Origin: Crithidia fasciculata
Lineage: Eukaryota > Euglenozoa > Kinetoplastea > Trypanosomatida > Trypanosomatidae
Assembly: GCA_000331325.2 (NCBI GenBank)
Contig: CM003429.1
Coordinates: 713,001 to 777,000 of the forward strand
DNA: 64,000 bases
Direction: 5' to 3'
Shown: piece by piece, positions 18,917 to 27,744 of the stretch
Layout: each line of letters opens with the position of its first letter
Position numbering within the stretch: the stretch's first letter is position 1
Program-made: the position numbers and the translations under genes
The notes under the pieces: model-generated
Databases searched by the model: none
Seen by the model: only the letters and a program-made list of their open reading frames with translations
Told to the model about the DNA's origin: nothing

Positions 18917-20037
18917 ACTTGGCAGAGGGCAGATAGAGAGAAAGAGAGAAGCTAAAAAAAGTGGGACAATATAATAGGCGGTACACACGTGGCTCGTAGA
19001 CGCACTTGACACTACCGCTATGCTCCACGCGCGTCTCCATTTTCAATCCTTTTCACCAACAGGGAACACACAAAGACACAGAGGAAAAAACTATAATGTC
19101 GACTCCTTTCTTTTCTCCAAACCGGAGGCAAACGCTCTTCCGACACAACGAGGAGGCAGCTGAGCGGAGCATAGTCGAAAAGTTGGGTCACCCGACGCCG
19201 CAATCCGCGTCTTGCTTTTCGAAAAAAAGGGAGCTCGTGAAACTCCTTCTATGTTTCACAAAGCCCTATTGCCTTCTTTGCGCTGCCACCACCTGTAAAA
19301 GCACCTCCCTCTCCTTCTAACCATCACTGTGTCTTTAAGACTTTTATTTCCAAATCTGCTTTCTTTCGTCTTTTACTTGAGCCGTCTTTCTGTTTTGTTT
19401 TGCCGACTTCCTCGATCCTTCTACAACATTGAGGAGTCGCTGTCAATTAAAGAACAATTAATATAGTTAGCATTTGTTAATTTTTTTTTCCAAATTGACG
19501 AAAACGAGTAAGACTGATAAAGGATGGAAAGAGGAAGATAGGATGCGCATATGGTGGCAGAGAAAGCAATCGCCATTCGATGCCGATAACGGCTGAACAG
19601 ACACAAGCGGCATCTCTCTCTCTCTCTCTCTCTTTTCTCCTGCTGGTGTGCCAAGGTCTTCGTTTCAACTCTGCAGCATTACCTCAAGGCTTCTTTTTGA
19701 CCAGCACTACAAAGAGAGAAAAACCAGAAAATTAGTACCATAAGAAAAATAAGTTTGACAAATTTTAAAACGCTCGATTTCATGAAAAAGAAAGAGAAAC
19801 AAAAAACAAGAAGGAGAAAGAGAAAAAAAAGGAGCAAGTAACCCTTCAAGTCGATAGAAAAAAACGCTAACATGAACCTCGAGAGACAATCATAAATAAT
19901 GAGAGAACAACTGAAAAGAAATAATAGAAGAGCAATAAAATCAATGATACTCATCAAGAAGACGCCGCGACTGATGTGCGAGAAAGCGCACGAGCCGCAA
20001 CGCTCACACGCACACACAGAGAGATAGAGCAATATGC

Positions 20038-21549
20038 TTAATCCTCCTTGCGCAGGTAGCGGCGCTCCAGGTACTCCTTGAAGTACTGCGTGTTCAGCGG
20101 CTCACCGGTGGCCTTCTTGATGAGGTCCTCCGTCTCGTACAGGCAGCCGTTGTCCCAGATCTTCTCCTTCTGCTTCGCGAAGATCGGCTCCAGGTTGCCG
20201 GTGCGGATGCACTTGTCCACCGTGTCCTCGCCGAGCTCCTTCTTGATGGTCGCCATCAGCTGCACGGCAAACATGGAGCCGAGCGAGTAGGTGGGGAAGT
20301 AGCCAAAGGCGGCACCAGCCCAATGAACGTCCTGCAGGCAACCGATGTCATCGCGGCCCTCCGTCTCAAGGCCCAGGTACTCCTTCATCTTCTCGTTCCA
20401 CACGCGCGGGATGTCCTCGGCCTCCATGCGGCCCTCGATCAGATCGCGCTCCATCTCGTAGCGCAGCAGGATGTGCAGCGGGTAGCACACCTCGTCGGCG
20501 CGGATGCGGATGTGGCCCGGCTTCACCATCTGGTTCATGAGGCGCACGTTCTCCACGGTGAAGGCCGGCTGGTCACCCAGGAACTCCTTCAGGAACGGCG
20601 TCACGTACTCGGCAAAGGCGCCGGAGTGGCCGACGACGACCTCGGCGAAGCGGGACTGGCTCTCGTGGATCGTCATGGAGCGCGCCTCGCACACCGGCTG
20701 GCCGCGCATCTCCATCGGGCCGCAGTTCGTCTCGTACTTGGAGTGGCCCGTCTCGTGGATCGTGGCGAACATCGCCTTGGTGAAGTCCTGCGGGTCGTAG
20801 TTGGTGGTGATGCGCGAGTCCTCCTTCACCATGCCGGTGAAGGGGTGCGCCGACTCGTCCAGGCGGCCTCCCTCGAAGTCGAAGCCCCACAGCTTCATGA
20901 AGTGGCGGCCCAACGCCTCCTGCTTCTCCTTGGCAAACGGCGCCTGCGCCTCGACCACCTCCAAGCCGGCGTCCTTCTGCGCTGCCAGGATCTTCTGCAG
21001 CAGCTCCGGCAGCCACGCCTTCACCTCCGCGAAGATGCGCTCCAGCGTGGCGAGGCTCATGCCGCACTCGTACTGGTCGAAGAGGGCCTCGTAGAGCGGC
21101 TTGCCGGTGGCCGCGGAGCGCAGCTGCGCCTCCTCGCGCGCCATCTTCACCACCTCTTTCAGCGCCGGCAGAAAGGCGGCGAAGTCGTTGTCCTTGCGTG
21201 CCTTGGCCCACACGCCCTGCGCAGAGGACGTCAGCACCACCTTGCGCGTCGAGAACTCGGTGGGCAGCGCGGACATGGTCGTGTAGGAGCGGCGGATCTC
21301 GCGCAGGTTTGCCTGCTGCGCGGGCGTGAGCTCCGACTGGGCCGTCTCCGCCTCATCGAGCAGCGCCTTGGTGGACGGTGCGGTCAGCAGAGAGGAGATG
21401 AGGCCGTATATCTCGCCCATGGCCGCGCCACGCGCCGGCGCACCCTTCGGCGGCATCATCGCCTGCAGGTCCCATCCGGCGAGGGCGAGGAGGTGGCTGA
21501 AGTTGTACAGCTTCGTGCTGAGCTTCTCGAGGTCTTTGTAGGCCTGCAT
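20038..21549 (-). CDS. M32 metallocarboxypeptidase, array copy C
   Basis: Full-length M32 enzyme of 503 residues with every motif intact: HPF (235-237), DSRIT, HETGH (265-269), HESQ (295-298), IRIRAD and GCLQDVHW. It ends KED with a TAA stop. It is the near-identical partner of copy C' at 25354-26892; only about half a dozen residues differ over 503, chiefly Asp64/Glu, a Gly-Asp/Gly-Glu before QPAF, His/Tyr before IRIRAD, Ile/Val in EDIPRV and the HWAGAAFG/HWSQCAFG stretch. The ATG at 21547-21549 follows an acceptor at 21589-21590; the homology to C' continues about 135 bases beyond the ATG into the 5' flank. Confidence 0.95.
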   Translation of the reverse strand: MQAYKDLEKLSTKLYNFSHLLALAGWDLQAMMPPKGAPARGAAMGEIYGLISSLLTAPSTKALLDEAETAQSELTPAQQANLREIRRSYTTMSALPTEFSTRKVVLTSSAQGVWAKARKDNDFAAFLPALKEVVKMAREEAQLRSAATGKPLYEALFDQYECGMSLATLERIFAEVKAWLPELLQKILAAQKDAGLEVVEAQAPFAKEKQEALGRHFMKLWGFDFEGGRLDESAHPFTGMVKEDSRITTNYDPQDFTKAMFATIHETGHSKYETNCGPMEMRGQPVCEARSMTIHESQSRFAEVVVGHSGAFAEYVTPFLKEFLGDQPAFTVENVRLMNQMVKPGHIRIRADEVCYPLHILLRYEMERDLIEGRMEAEDIPRVWNEKMKEYLGLETEGRDDIGCLQDVHWAGAAFGYFPTYSLGSMFAVQLMATIKKELGEDTVDKCIRTGNLEPIFAKQKEKIWDNGCLYETEDLIKKATGEPLNTQYFKEYLERRYLRKED

Positions 21550-22444
21550 GGTGGACGAGGGAAGATGGTGGAGAGAGAGAGAAATAAGCTGAAAAAAGAG
21601 ATAATAGAAAAGAGGGATGGAAGTCGGAGGGACGAGCGAGAGAGAAGGCGCGAGTGAACTAGGCGGCGAACGGTGCGAGGGGTGGAGCGTTGTAGAGACC
21701 CAGGATGAGAGGAATAATGATATGGTGAGGAAAGGAGTAGAAGGCGAGGAAGATCGGAAAAGCAAGACAAGAAGAGAGCATTTAACAACAGCATTAACAA
21801 CAACAACAAAAAATAATATGCGCGTGATGACGTGACTACTTTGTTGAGAGTCCAAAGAAATCCGAATCACATTACGAGTGGCAATGATGGCGCTGCTATT
21901 CAAGACGGAGTGCGGTCTCTTGACTGTATCGCTGCAGAAAGCAATACGTGCAGCACCAGGACACTGCAGCAGCGGCGTATTATCGCCGTAGCAACATGAC
22001 GAATAAGCTTGCTCACACGTCTTCGCAAGTGCAAACGTCCCAGCAAAATTTATTTTTTTTTCTTCTCGCCACGTTGATCTCACATCATATAGCCTCCGCT
22101 CCCTTAACTCTTGCAGCGTCGAAGGAATTGCAGCTTTACTTGAGGCCGGCATTAAAATCAACGGTAAGTGGATAACCAACACGCGGAAAACCGGAAAAAG
22201 TATATATGCAATAAAGTGCTTAAGGGAAGTGGTTAAGAGGAACAGCAAAGAAAAAAAAAAGAGCGATAAGGTTTCGCCGTGCTTCAGGTAGAAAACAACA
22301 GCAAAGAAGCATGGGAAGGTAACAGAAAAAAAAAGTGATCTTCCTTTTAATGGGTTTGAAGCATTGCGTAGAGGACGTAAGCGCGGCGTCCTGTTCGAGA
22401 AAAAAAAACTAGTAAGCATCCATTAGTCAGCCACTACACCGCTC
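21550..22444. other. spacer between carboxypeptidase copies C and D
   Basis: The first ~135 bases match the flank of copy C'. Beyond that it is unique AT-rich sequence with no gene seen. Confidence 0.6.
21589..21590 (-). promoter_or_regulatory. probable spliced-leader acceptor (AG)
   Basis: Sense strand: TATCTCTTTTTTCAG, then a 39-base UTR before copy C. The site is conserved in copy C'. Confidence 0.65.
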
Positions 22445-23959
22445 TCAGTCCTCCTTACGCAGGTAGCGGCGCTCCAGGTGCTCCTTGAAGTACTTCGGAT
22501 TCAGCGGCTCTCCGGTCGCCTTCACCATGAGTTCCTCCGTTTCGTACAGGCAGCCGTTGTCCCAGATCTTCTCCTTCTGCTTCGCGAGAATGGGCTGCAG
22601 CTTTCCTGTACGAATGCACTCCCTCACCGTATCCTCGCCAAGCTCGCGTTCAATCGTGGCCATCAGCTGTGCCGCGAACATCGCACCGAGCGAGTAGGTC
22701 GGGAAGTAGCCAAAAGAGCTCTGCGACCAATGAATATCCTGCAGGCAGCCGATGTCGTCGCGGCCCTCCGTCTCGAGGCCCAGGTACGCCTTCATCTTCT
22801 CGTTCCACACGCGGGGGATGTCCTCGACTTCCATCGCACCCTCCACAAGCGCGCGTTCGATCTCGTAGCGGAGAATCACGTGCAGCGGGTACGACACCTC
22901 ATCGGCAAGGGTGCGGATGTAGCCCGGCTTCACCACCTGGTTCATGCACCGAACATTCTCCACGGTGAAGGCGGGCTGGTCACCCAGGTACTCCTTCAAG
23001 TAGGGGGTCATGTATTCCGCAAAAGCAGCAGAGCGCGCCACCATCATCTCGGCAAAGAGGGACTGGCTCTCGTGGATGCCCAGCGACCGCGCGCGGCACA
23101 CCGGCTGACCGAGCATCTCACGCGGGCCGCAGTTCTGCTCGTACATGCCGTGATTCGCTTCGTGAATTGTGGCAAACAGCGCCTGATCGTAGTTGTCATC
23201 ACCGTAATTGGTGGTGAGCCGCGTGTCCTCTTTCGTCATTCCAGTAAAGGCGTGCGCGCTGACGTCGAGTCTGCCCGCCTCGAAGTCGAAGCCCCACAGC
23301 TGCACAAAGTACCGCCCGAGTGCTTCCTGCTTCTCGATGGAGAGGGGCAGCTGCAGCGGCACCGTCGCTGCAACTTCGTCCTTTGTGTTGGCCAGGATCT
23401 TGCGCAGCAGCTCCGGCAGCCACGACTTCACATCGGTGAAGATGGCATGAACGCGGTCAAGCGACATGCCCGGCTCGTACATGTGGAACAAGGACTCGTA
23501 GAGCGGCTCACCGGTGGCCGCAGAGCGCAGCCGTGCCTCCTCTCTCGTCAGCTCCACGATCTCCTTCAGCGTCGGCAGGAAAGCAGCGAAGTCGTTGTTC
23601 GTGCGGCACTTGGCCCAGAGCAGACGTGCCGAGGTCGTGATGGCCGACTTGCGCCGCACGAAGTCGGTGGGCAGGGCGGACTGCGCATTAAAGCTGCGCC
23701 GCATCTCCCGCAGGTTGGCCCGCTGCATCGGACTGAGAGCCTCGACGTTCTCTGCTGCCTCATCGAGCAGCGCCTTCGTCTCTGGGCGGACGAGTAGGCT
23801 GTGGAGGTGCTGCATGAGCTCGGAGGTGGCGGCGCTGCGTGCCTTGGCGCCTTTGGGCGGCATCATCACGGCGGCATCCCAGCCGGCGAGGGCCAGGAGG
23901 TGGGTAAAGTTGTAAAGCTTGGCGAAGAGCGCCTCTAGCCGCTCGTAGGCGGAGGTCAT
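22445..23959 (-). CDS. M32 metallocarboxypeptidase, array copy D (divergent subfamily)
   Basis: A 504-residue M32 enzyme of a second subfamily, closer to D' than to A-C (shared LLWAKCRTNNDFAAFLPTLK and LQLPLSIEKQEAL). The zinc site is intact but reads HEANH (266-270) instead of HETGH, with the Glu ligand in HESQ (296-299). The usual HPF motif is HAF (236-238), while DTRLT, IRTLAD and GCLQDIHW are kept. HPF is one of the M32 signature motifs, so its change may alter substrate choice or activity. The start is the ATG at 23957-23959. The likely acceptor is near 24031, giving a longer, A-rich 5' UTR of about 71 bases, unlike the ~35-39 base UTRs of copies A to C'. Confidence 0.94.
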   Translation of the reverse strand: MTSAYERLEALFAKLYNFTHLLALAGWDAAVMMPPKGAKARSAATSELMQHLHSLLVRPETKALLDEAAENVEALSPMQRANLREMRRSFNAQSALPTDFVRRKSAITTSARLLWAKCRTNNDFAAFLPTLKEIVELTREEARLRSAATGEPLYESLFHMYEPGMSLDRVHAIFTDVKSWLPELLRKILANTKDEVAATVPLQLPLSIEKQEALGRYFVQLWGFDFEAGRLDVSAHAFTGMTKEDTRLTTNYGDDNYDQALFATIHEANHGMYEQNCGPREMLGQPVCRARSLGIHESQSLFAEMMVARSAAFAEYMTPYLKEYLGDQPAFTVENVRCMNQVVKPGYIRTLADEVSYPLHVILRYEIERALVEGAMEVEDIPRVWNEKMKAYLGLETEGRDDIGCLQDIHWSQSSFGYFPTYSLGAMFAAQLMATIERELGEDTVRECIRTGKLQPILAKQKEKIWDNGCLYETEELMVKATGEPLNPKYFKEHLERRYLRKED

Positions 23960-25353
23960 TTTGCTTGCTTGCTTGACTTTACTTTTACTTTTTTTTTAAA
24001 TACTTTTTGTGTCTGCTTGTGCAGGTATGACTGAGGTGGAGGTGAGGCGAAGAAGGACCTGTAGACGAATGGCGTGATGCAATAATGAGGTCAAGACGTA
24101 GAATGTCAGAGAGGCATGAGGGTGGAGAGATAATAATAATAATGAAATTTATAATGATAAGCAATCTACAACGGGAAAAGCAAACGGAGGAGATGTAATG
24201 GATGAGAGCTTTTCGAGCACGCATGGACCACCACAAATCACGTATCACACCCTTCTCGCTGAGAATAATCGTCTGTAGGCGAGGCCGGTGTGTTTCGGAT
24301 CAGCGTAGAGGGTCCTGAAGCAGGCATGCTTCTCTCACATTTGTGTAAAAAATGGAAGCAGTCGGGAGTGTCCCCAATGCAGCTAAAGAAGCAGCGTTTC
24401 CTTTTTTTTTTCGTCACGGCGATATCGTTAAAACCTGCTGTGATGTGTGCGCTTATGCACTCACACGCCTGCAGTTATGCAGAAGTTGGAAGAAGAGAAG
24501 AAAAGGAAAATAAGAAGACAACAAACAATGAAGAAAACGGTAAATTGGACACCCACAAGCAGTAGGCTATAAAAAAGGTTTGTGTGACCGGTGCACGAGC
24601 ATCACGAAATACACGCACACACACACAAAAAAAAAAAGAAGTTTGCGAGAGAAGTGGGCATCGTGCTTGCAGAGCAGAACCACACTCCTGACGCAGACAT
24701 TCCACGACTGTCAAAGAGGACCAAGAGCAAATGGAGATGAAACACGCACCTCTTTCCCTCTGAGAAAAAATCAGAAGAAACAAAATAATAATAATAACGA
24801 TACTGATTGGAGCGCGCATAGGTAGCAATGAGGGAAAGAGAGAGAGACTTGTGCCGGAAAGAGTCAGAGGAAAAAAGAGACACAAGTGAGGGGTATGAGA
24901 AAAAACTCCGCATTCGGTTCGAATTGTAGTGGATAAAAAAGCAAAACCGCAATGCGCATCTTTTAAACAACTATTTCTTCCCCATAGTCGCCAGCATTTC
25001 ACGCCGAGCGCACATGTGAGCGACAGAGAGAGACAGGGAGAAAAAGTGATGGAATTTTCCAACCCGCACGACACAGGTGCACGATGACGTCACACGAAGT
25101 TGCTCCGCTCGTCAAAAAAAAAACCCACACACAGCGTACTACTCAGCTTCCCCACTGGACTATTCTTCTCTTTACCAAGTCCAAAAAAAAAAAAACGATA
25201 GTGACGACACACGACGAGGCGCAGATGCATGTTCCCCAAGAGAGAAACCTGAGGAAAGAAGAAAATAGAAAAAGAAAACATTTGACACGTAACTCAGCAA
25301 AGGGTCAAATGCTTCCCGTACGCACACGTAGCATTACGCACATCGATTCCGAA
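23960..25353. other. spacer between carboxypeptidase copies D and C'
   Basis: No gene supported. It contains TAA tracts near 24129-24143 and 24785-24798. The end nearest C' does not resemble the 3' flank of copy C. Confidence 0.6.
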
Positions 25354-26892
25354 CTACAAGTGCGACCGCGGCGGCTGGCGACCATCCTCCTTGCGCAGGT
25401 AGCGGCGCTCCAGATACTCCTTAAAGTACTGCGTGTTCAGCGGCTCACCGGTGGCCTTCTTGATGAGGTCCTCCGTCTCGTACAGGCAGCCGTTGTCCCA
25501 GATCTTCTCCTTCTGCTTCGCGAAGATCGGCTCCAGGTTGCCGGTGCGGATGCACTTGTCCACGGTGTCCTCGCCGAGCTCCTTCTTGATAGTCGCCATC
25601 AGCTGCACGGCAAACATGGAGCCGAGGGAGTAGGTCGGGAAGTAGCCAAAGGCGCACTGCGACCAGTGAACGTCCTGCAGGCAGCCGATGTCATCGCGGC
25701 CCTCCGTCTCGAGGCCCAGGTACTCCTTCATCTTCTCGTTCCATACACGGGGCACATCCTCGGCCTCCATGCGGCCCTCGATCAGATCGCGCTCCATCTC
25801 GTAGCGCAGCAGGATGTGCAGCGGGTAGCACACCTCGTCAGCGCGGATGCGGATGTAGCCCGGCTTCACCATCTGGTTCATGAGGCGCACGTTCTCCACG
25901 GTGAAGGCCGGCTGCTCGCCCAGGAACTCCTTCAGGAACGGCGTCACGTACTCGGCGAAGGCGCCGGAGTGGCCGACGACGACCTCAGCGAAGCGGGACT
26001 GGCTCTCGTGGATCGTCATGGAGCGTGCCTCGCACACCGGCTGGCCGCGCATCTCCATCGGGCCGCAGTTCGTCTCGTACTTGGAGTGGCCCGTCTCGTG
26101 GATCGTGGCGAACATCGCCTTGGTGAAGTCCTGCGGGTCGTAGTTGGTGGTGATGCGCGAGTCCTCCTTCACCATGCCGGTGAAGGGGTGCGCCGACTCG
26201 TCCAGGCGGCCTCCCTCGAAGTCGAAGCCCCACAGCTTCATGAAGTGGCGGCCCAACGCCTCCTGCTTCTCCTTGGCAAACGGCGCCTGCGCCTCGACCA
26301 CCTCCAAGCCGGCGTCCTTCTGCGCTGCCAGGATCTTCTGCAGCAGCTCCGGCAGCCACGCCTTCACCTCCGCGAAGATGCGCTCCAGCGTGGCGAGGCT
26401 CATGCCGCACTCGTACTGGTCGAAGAGGGCCTCGTAGAGCGGCTTGCCGGTGGCCGCGGAGCGCAGCTGCGCCTCCTCGCGCGCCATCTTCACCACCTCT
26501 TTCAGCGCCGGCAGAAAGGCGGCGAAGTCGTTGTCCTTGCGTGCCTTGGCCCACACGCCCTGCGCAGAGGACGTCAGCACCACCTTGCGCGTCGAGAACT
26601 CGGTGGGCAGCGCGGACATGGTCGTGTAGGAGCGGCGGATCTCGCGCAGGTTTGCCTGCTGCGCGGGCGTGAGCTCCGACTGGGCCGTCTCCGCCTCCTC
26701 GAGCAGCGCCTTGGTGGACGGTGCGGTCAGCAGAGAGGAGATGAGGCCGTATATCTCGCCCATGGCCGCGCCACGCGCCGGCGCACCCTTCGGCGGCATC
26801 ATCGCCTGCAGGTCCCATCCGGCGAGGGCGAGGAGGTGGCTGAAGTTGTACAGCTTCGTGCTGAGCTTCTCGAGGTCCTTGTAGGCCTGCAT
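25354..26892 (-). CDS. M32 metallocarboxypeptidase, array copy C' with C-terminal SHL extension
   Basis: A 512-residue M32 enzyme nearly identical to copy C, with all motifs intact (HPF, DSRIT, HETGH at 265-269, HESQ, IRIRAD, GCLQDVHW). The unusual part is the end. Where every other copy stops after KED or KEN, this gene continues with GRQPPRSHL and a TAG at 25354-25356. The final tripeptide Ser-His-Leu fits the PTS1 consensus (S/A/C)(K/R/H)(L/M) that PEX5 uses for import into peroxisomes, in trypanosomatids the glycosomes. The extra codons lie exactly where homology to copy C ends, so the stop seems to have been lost at a duplication or conversion boundary. Enzyme call is firm; glycosomal targeting is inferred from sequence. 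Confidence 0.94.
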   Translation of the reverse strand: MQAYKDLEKLSTKLYNFSHLLALAGWDLQAMMPPKGAPARGAAMGEIYGLISSLLTAPSTKALLEEAETAQSELTPAQQANLREIRRSYTTMSALPTEFSTRKVVLTSSAQGVWAKARKDNDFAAFLPALKEVVKMAREEAQLRSAATGKPLYEALFDQYECGMSLATLERIFAEVKAWLPELLQKILAAQKDAGLEVVEAQAPFAKEKQEALGRHFMKLWGFDFEGGRLDESAHPFTGMVKEDSRITTNYDPQDFTKAMFATIHETGHSKYETNCGPMEMRGQPVCEARSMTIHESQSRFAEVVVGHSGAFAEYVTPFLKEFLGEQPAFTVENVRLMNQMVKPGYIRIRADEVCYPLHILLRYEMERDLIEGRMEAEDVPRVWNEKMKEYLGLETEGRDDIGCLQDVHWSQCAFGYFPTYSLGSMFAVQLMATIKKELGEDTVDKCIRTGNLEPIFAKQKEKIWDNGCLYETEDLIKKATGEPLNTQYFKEYLERRYLRKEDGRQPPRSHL

Positions 26893-27025
26893 GGTGGACG
26901 AGGGAAGATGGTGGAGAGAGAAAAAAGGAGCTGAAAAGAAGATAGTAGAAAAGAGGGATGGAAGTCGGAGGGACGAGCGAGAGAGAAGGCGCGAGTGAAC
27001 TGGGCGGCAAACAGTGCGAGGGGAG
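25381..27025. repeat. dispersed near-identical duplicate (unit 2, copy C' region)
   Basis: Partner of 20038-21685, in the same orientation, separated by divergent gene D. Such a pair is prone to unequal exchange and to assembly collapse. Confidence 0.75.
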
Positions 27026-27744
27026 ATGCCACGACGCGAGGGATGGTGGGATTGGTGAGAAAAAAGGAAGAGAAATGCAAAGAGAGAAAGAAGTGGCTAA
27101 CCGGCTTCAACGAAAGTTATACATATATATGTACTTTCTGTATTAGACGGCTTCCAGAAAGAGCGAGTGCACTAGACTTCGCCGTCACCACTTTCGGCAT
27201 TTTGCGGAGCTTGACAGTTTGGCTGCAGCGTTGCACAGACTATAGAGAGAAAAAAGTCCTTTTTCGACTCCTCACCGAAGAAGCATTCTCATTGAGGCAG
27301 CAGATGCACCTGCAGGAACCGTCAGGTTACGTTAGATACACTCGTTCTCGGCTTGATCGGCGCGCTTATCTTCGGAGCCGAAAAACAGTTAGTGCTGATG
27401 CAACATAAACAAACGCCTGGATTATAGACGTGGAACACAGCCAGCGTTCAAAACGATCCTTTTGAAGAAAATTTATAGACTGGCACGATAACGGTGATGG
27501 ACGAAGCACATACACAGAAACAAAAATAAAGAAGAGTGATAGTAGTTACAACACAAAGAGAACAGAGAGAATTTAACCGCCGCCGATCACCAAACACGGA
27601 ACAAAAAGGCGGAAAAAGGAAAAAAAAAGTTTCAGAGGGGATAGTCAAGCATTGCTTAGAAGACATACTCGCAACATTTCACACAAAGAAAAAAAAAAGA
27701 AGGCAAGTTTAACGAACGTGCGGAAACCTGATGCAACGCCGGCC
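26893..27744. other. spacer between carboxypeptidase copies C' and D'
   Basis: Apart from the duplicated ~135 bases near C', this is unique sequence without a recognisable gene. Confidence 0.6.
26931..26932 (-). promoter_or_regulatory. probable spliced-leader acceptor (AG)
   Basis: Sense strand: CTATCTTCTTTTCAG, then a 38-base UTR before copy C'. Homologous to the site at 21589-21590. Confidence 0.65.

Larger units (their letters stand above)
18765..20037. other. spacer between carboxypeptidase copies B and C
   Basis: No gene seen. It contains a (TAA)n tract at 18897-18916, about 130 bases upstream of copy B, and a (CT)n tract at about 19613-19632. Confidence 0.6.
20038..21685. repeat. dispersed near-identical duplicate (unit 1, copy C region)
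   Basis: CDS plus about 135 bases of 5' flank match 25381-27025. The match stops at the stop codon on one side and about 135 bases past the ATG on the other. Boundaries were judged by eye. Confidence 0.75.

Noticed and set aside
20038-22419. A 793-residue reading of carboxypeptidase C starting far upstream of MQAYKDL
   Set aside because: The extra ~290 residues are spacer sequence, before the pyrimidine tract and acceptor at 21589-21590, and lack similarity to M32 N-termini.
24916-24922. GGTTCGA, resembling the tRNA B box
   Set aside because: Followed by ATTG, not the needed CC, and no A box or cloverleaf on either strand.
25084-26934. A 616-codon open frame on the + strand across carboxypeptidase C', and similar ones at 20323-21657, 22478-23797 and 28030-28974
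   Set aside because: They are antisense shadows of the M32 genes: Leu/Arg/Gln-rich, with no domain of their own, and repeated in each copy because the sense gene is.
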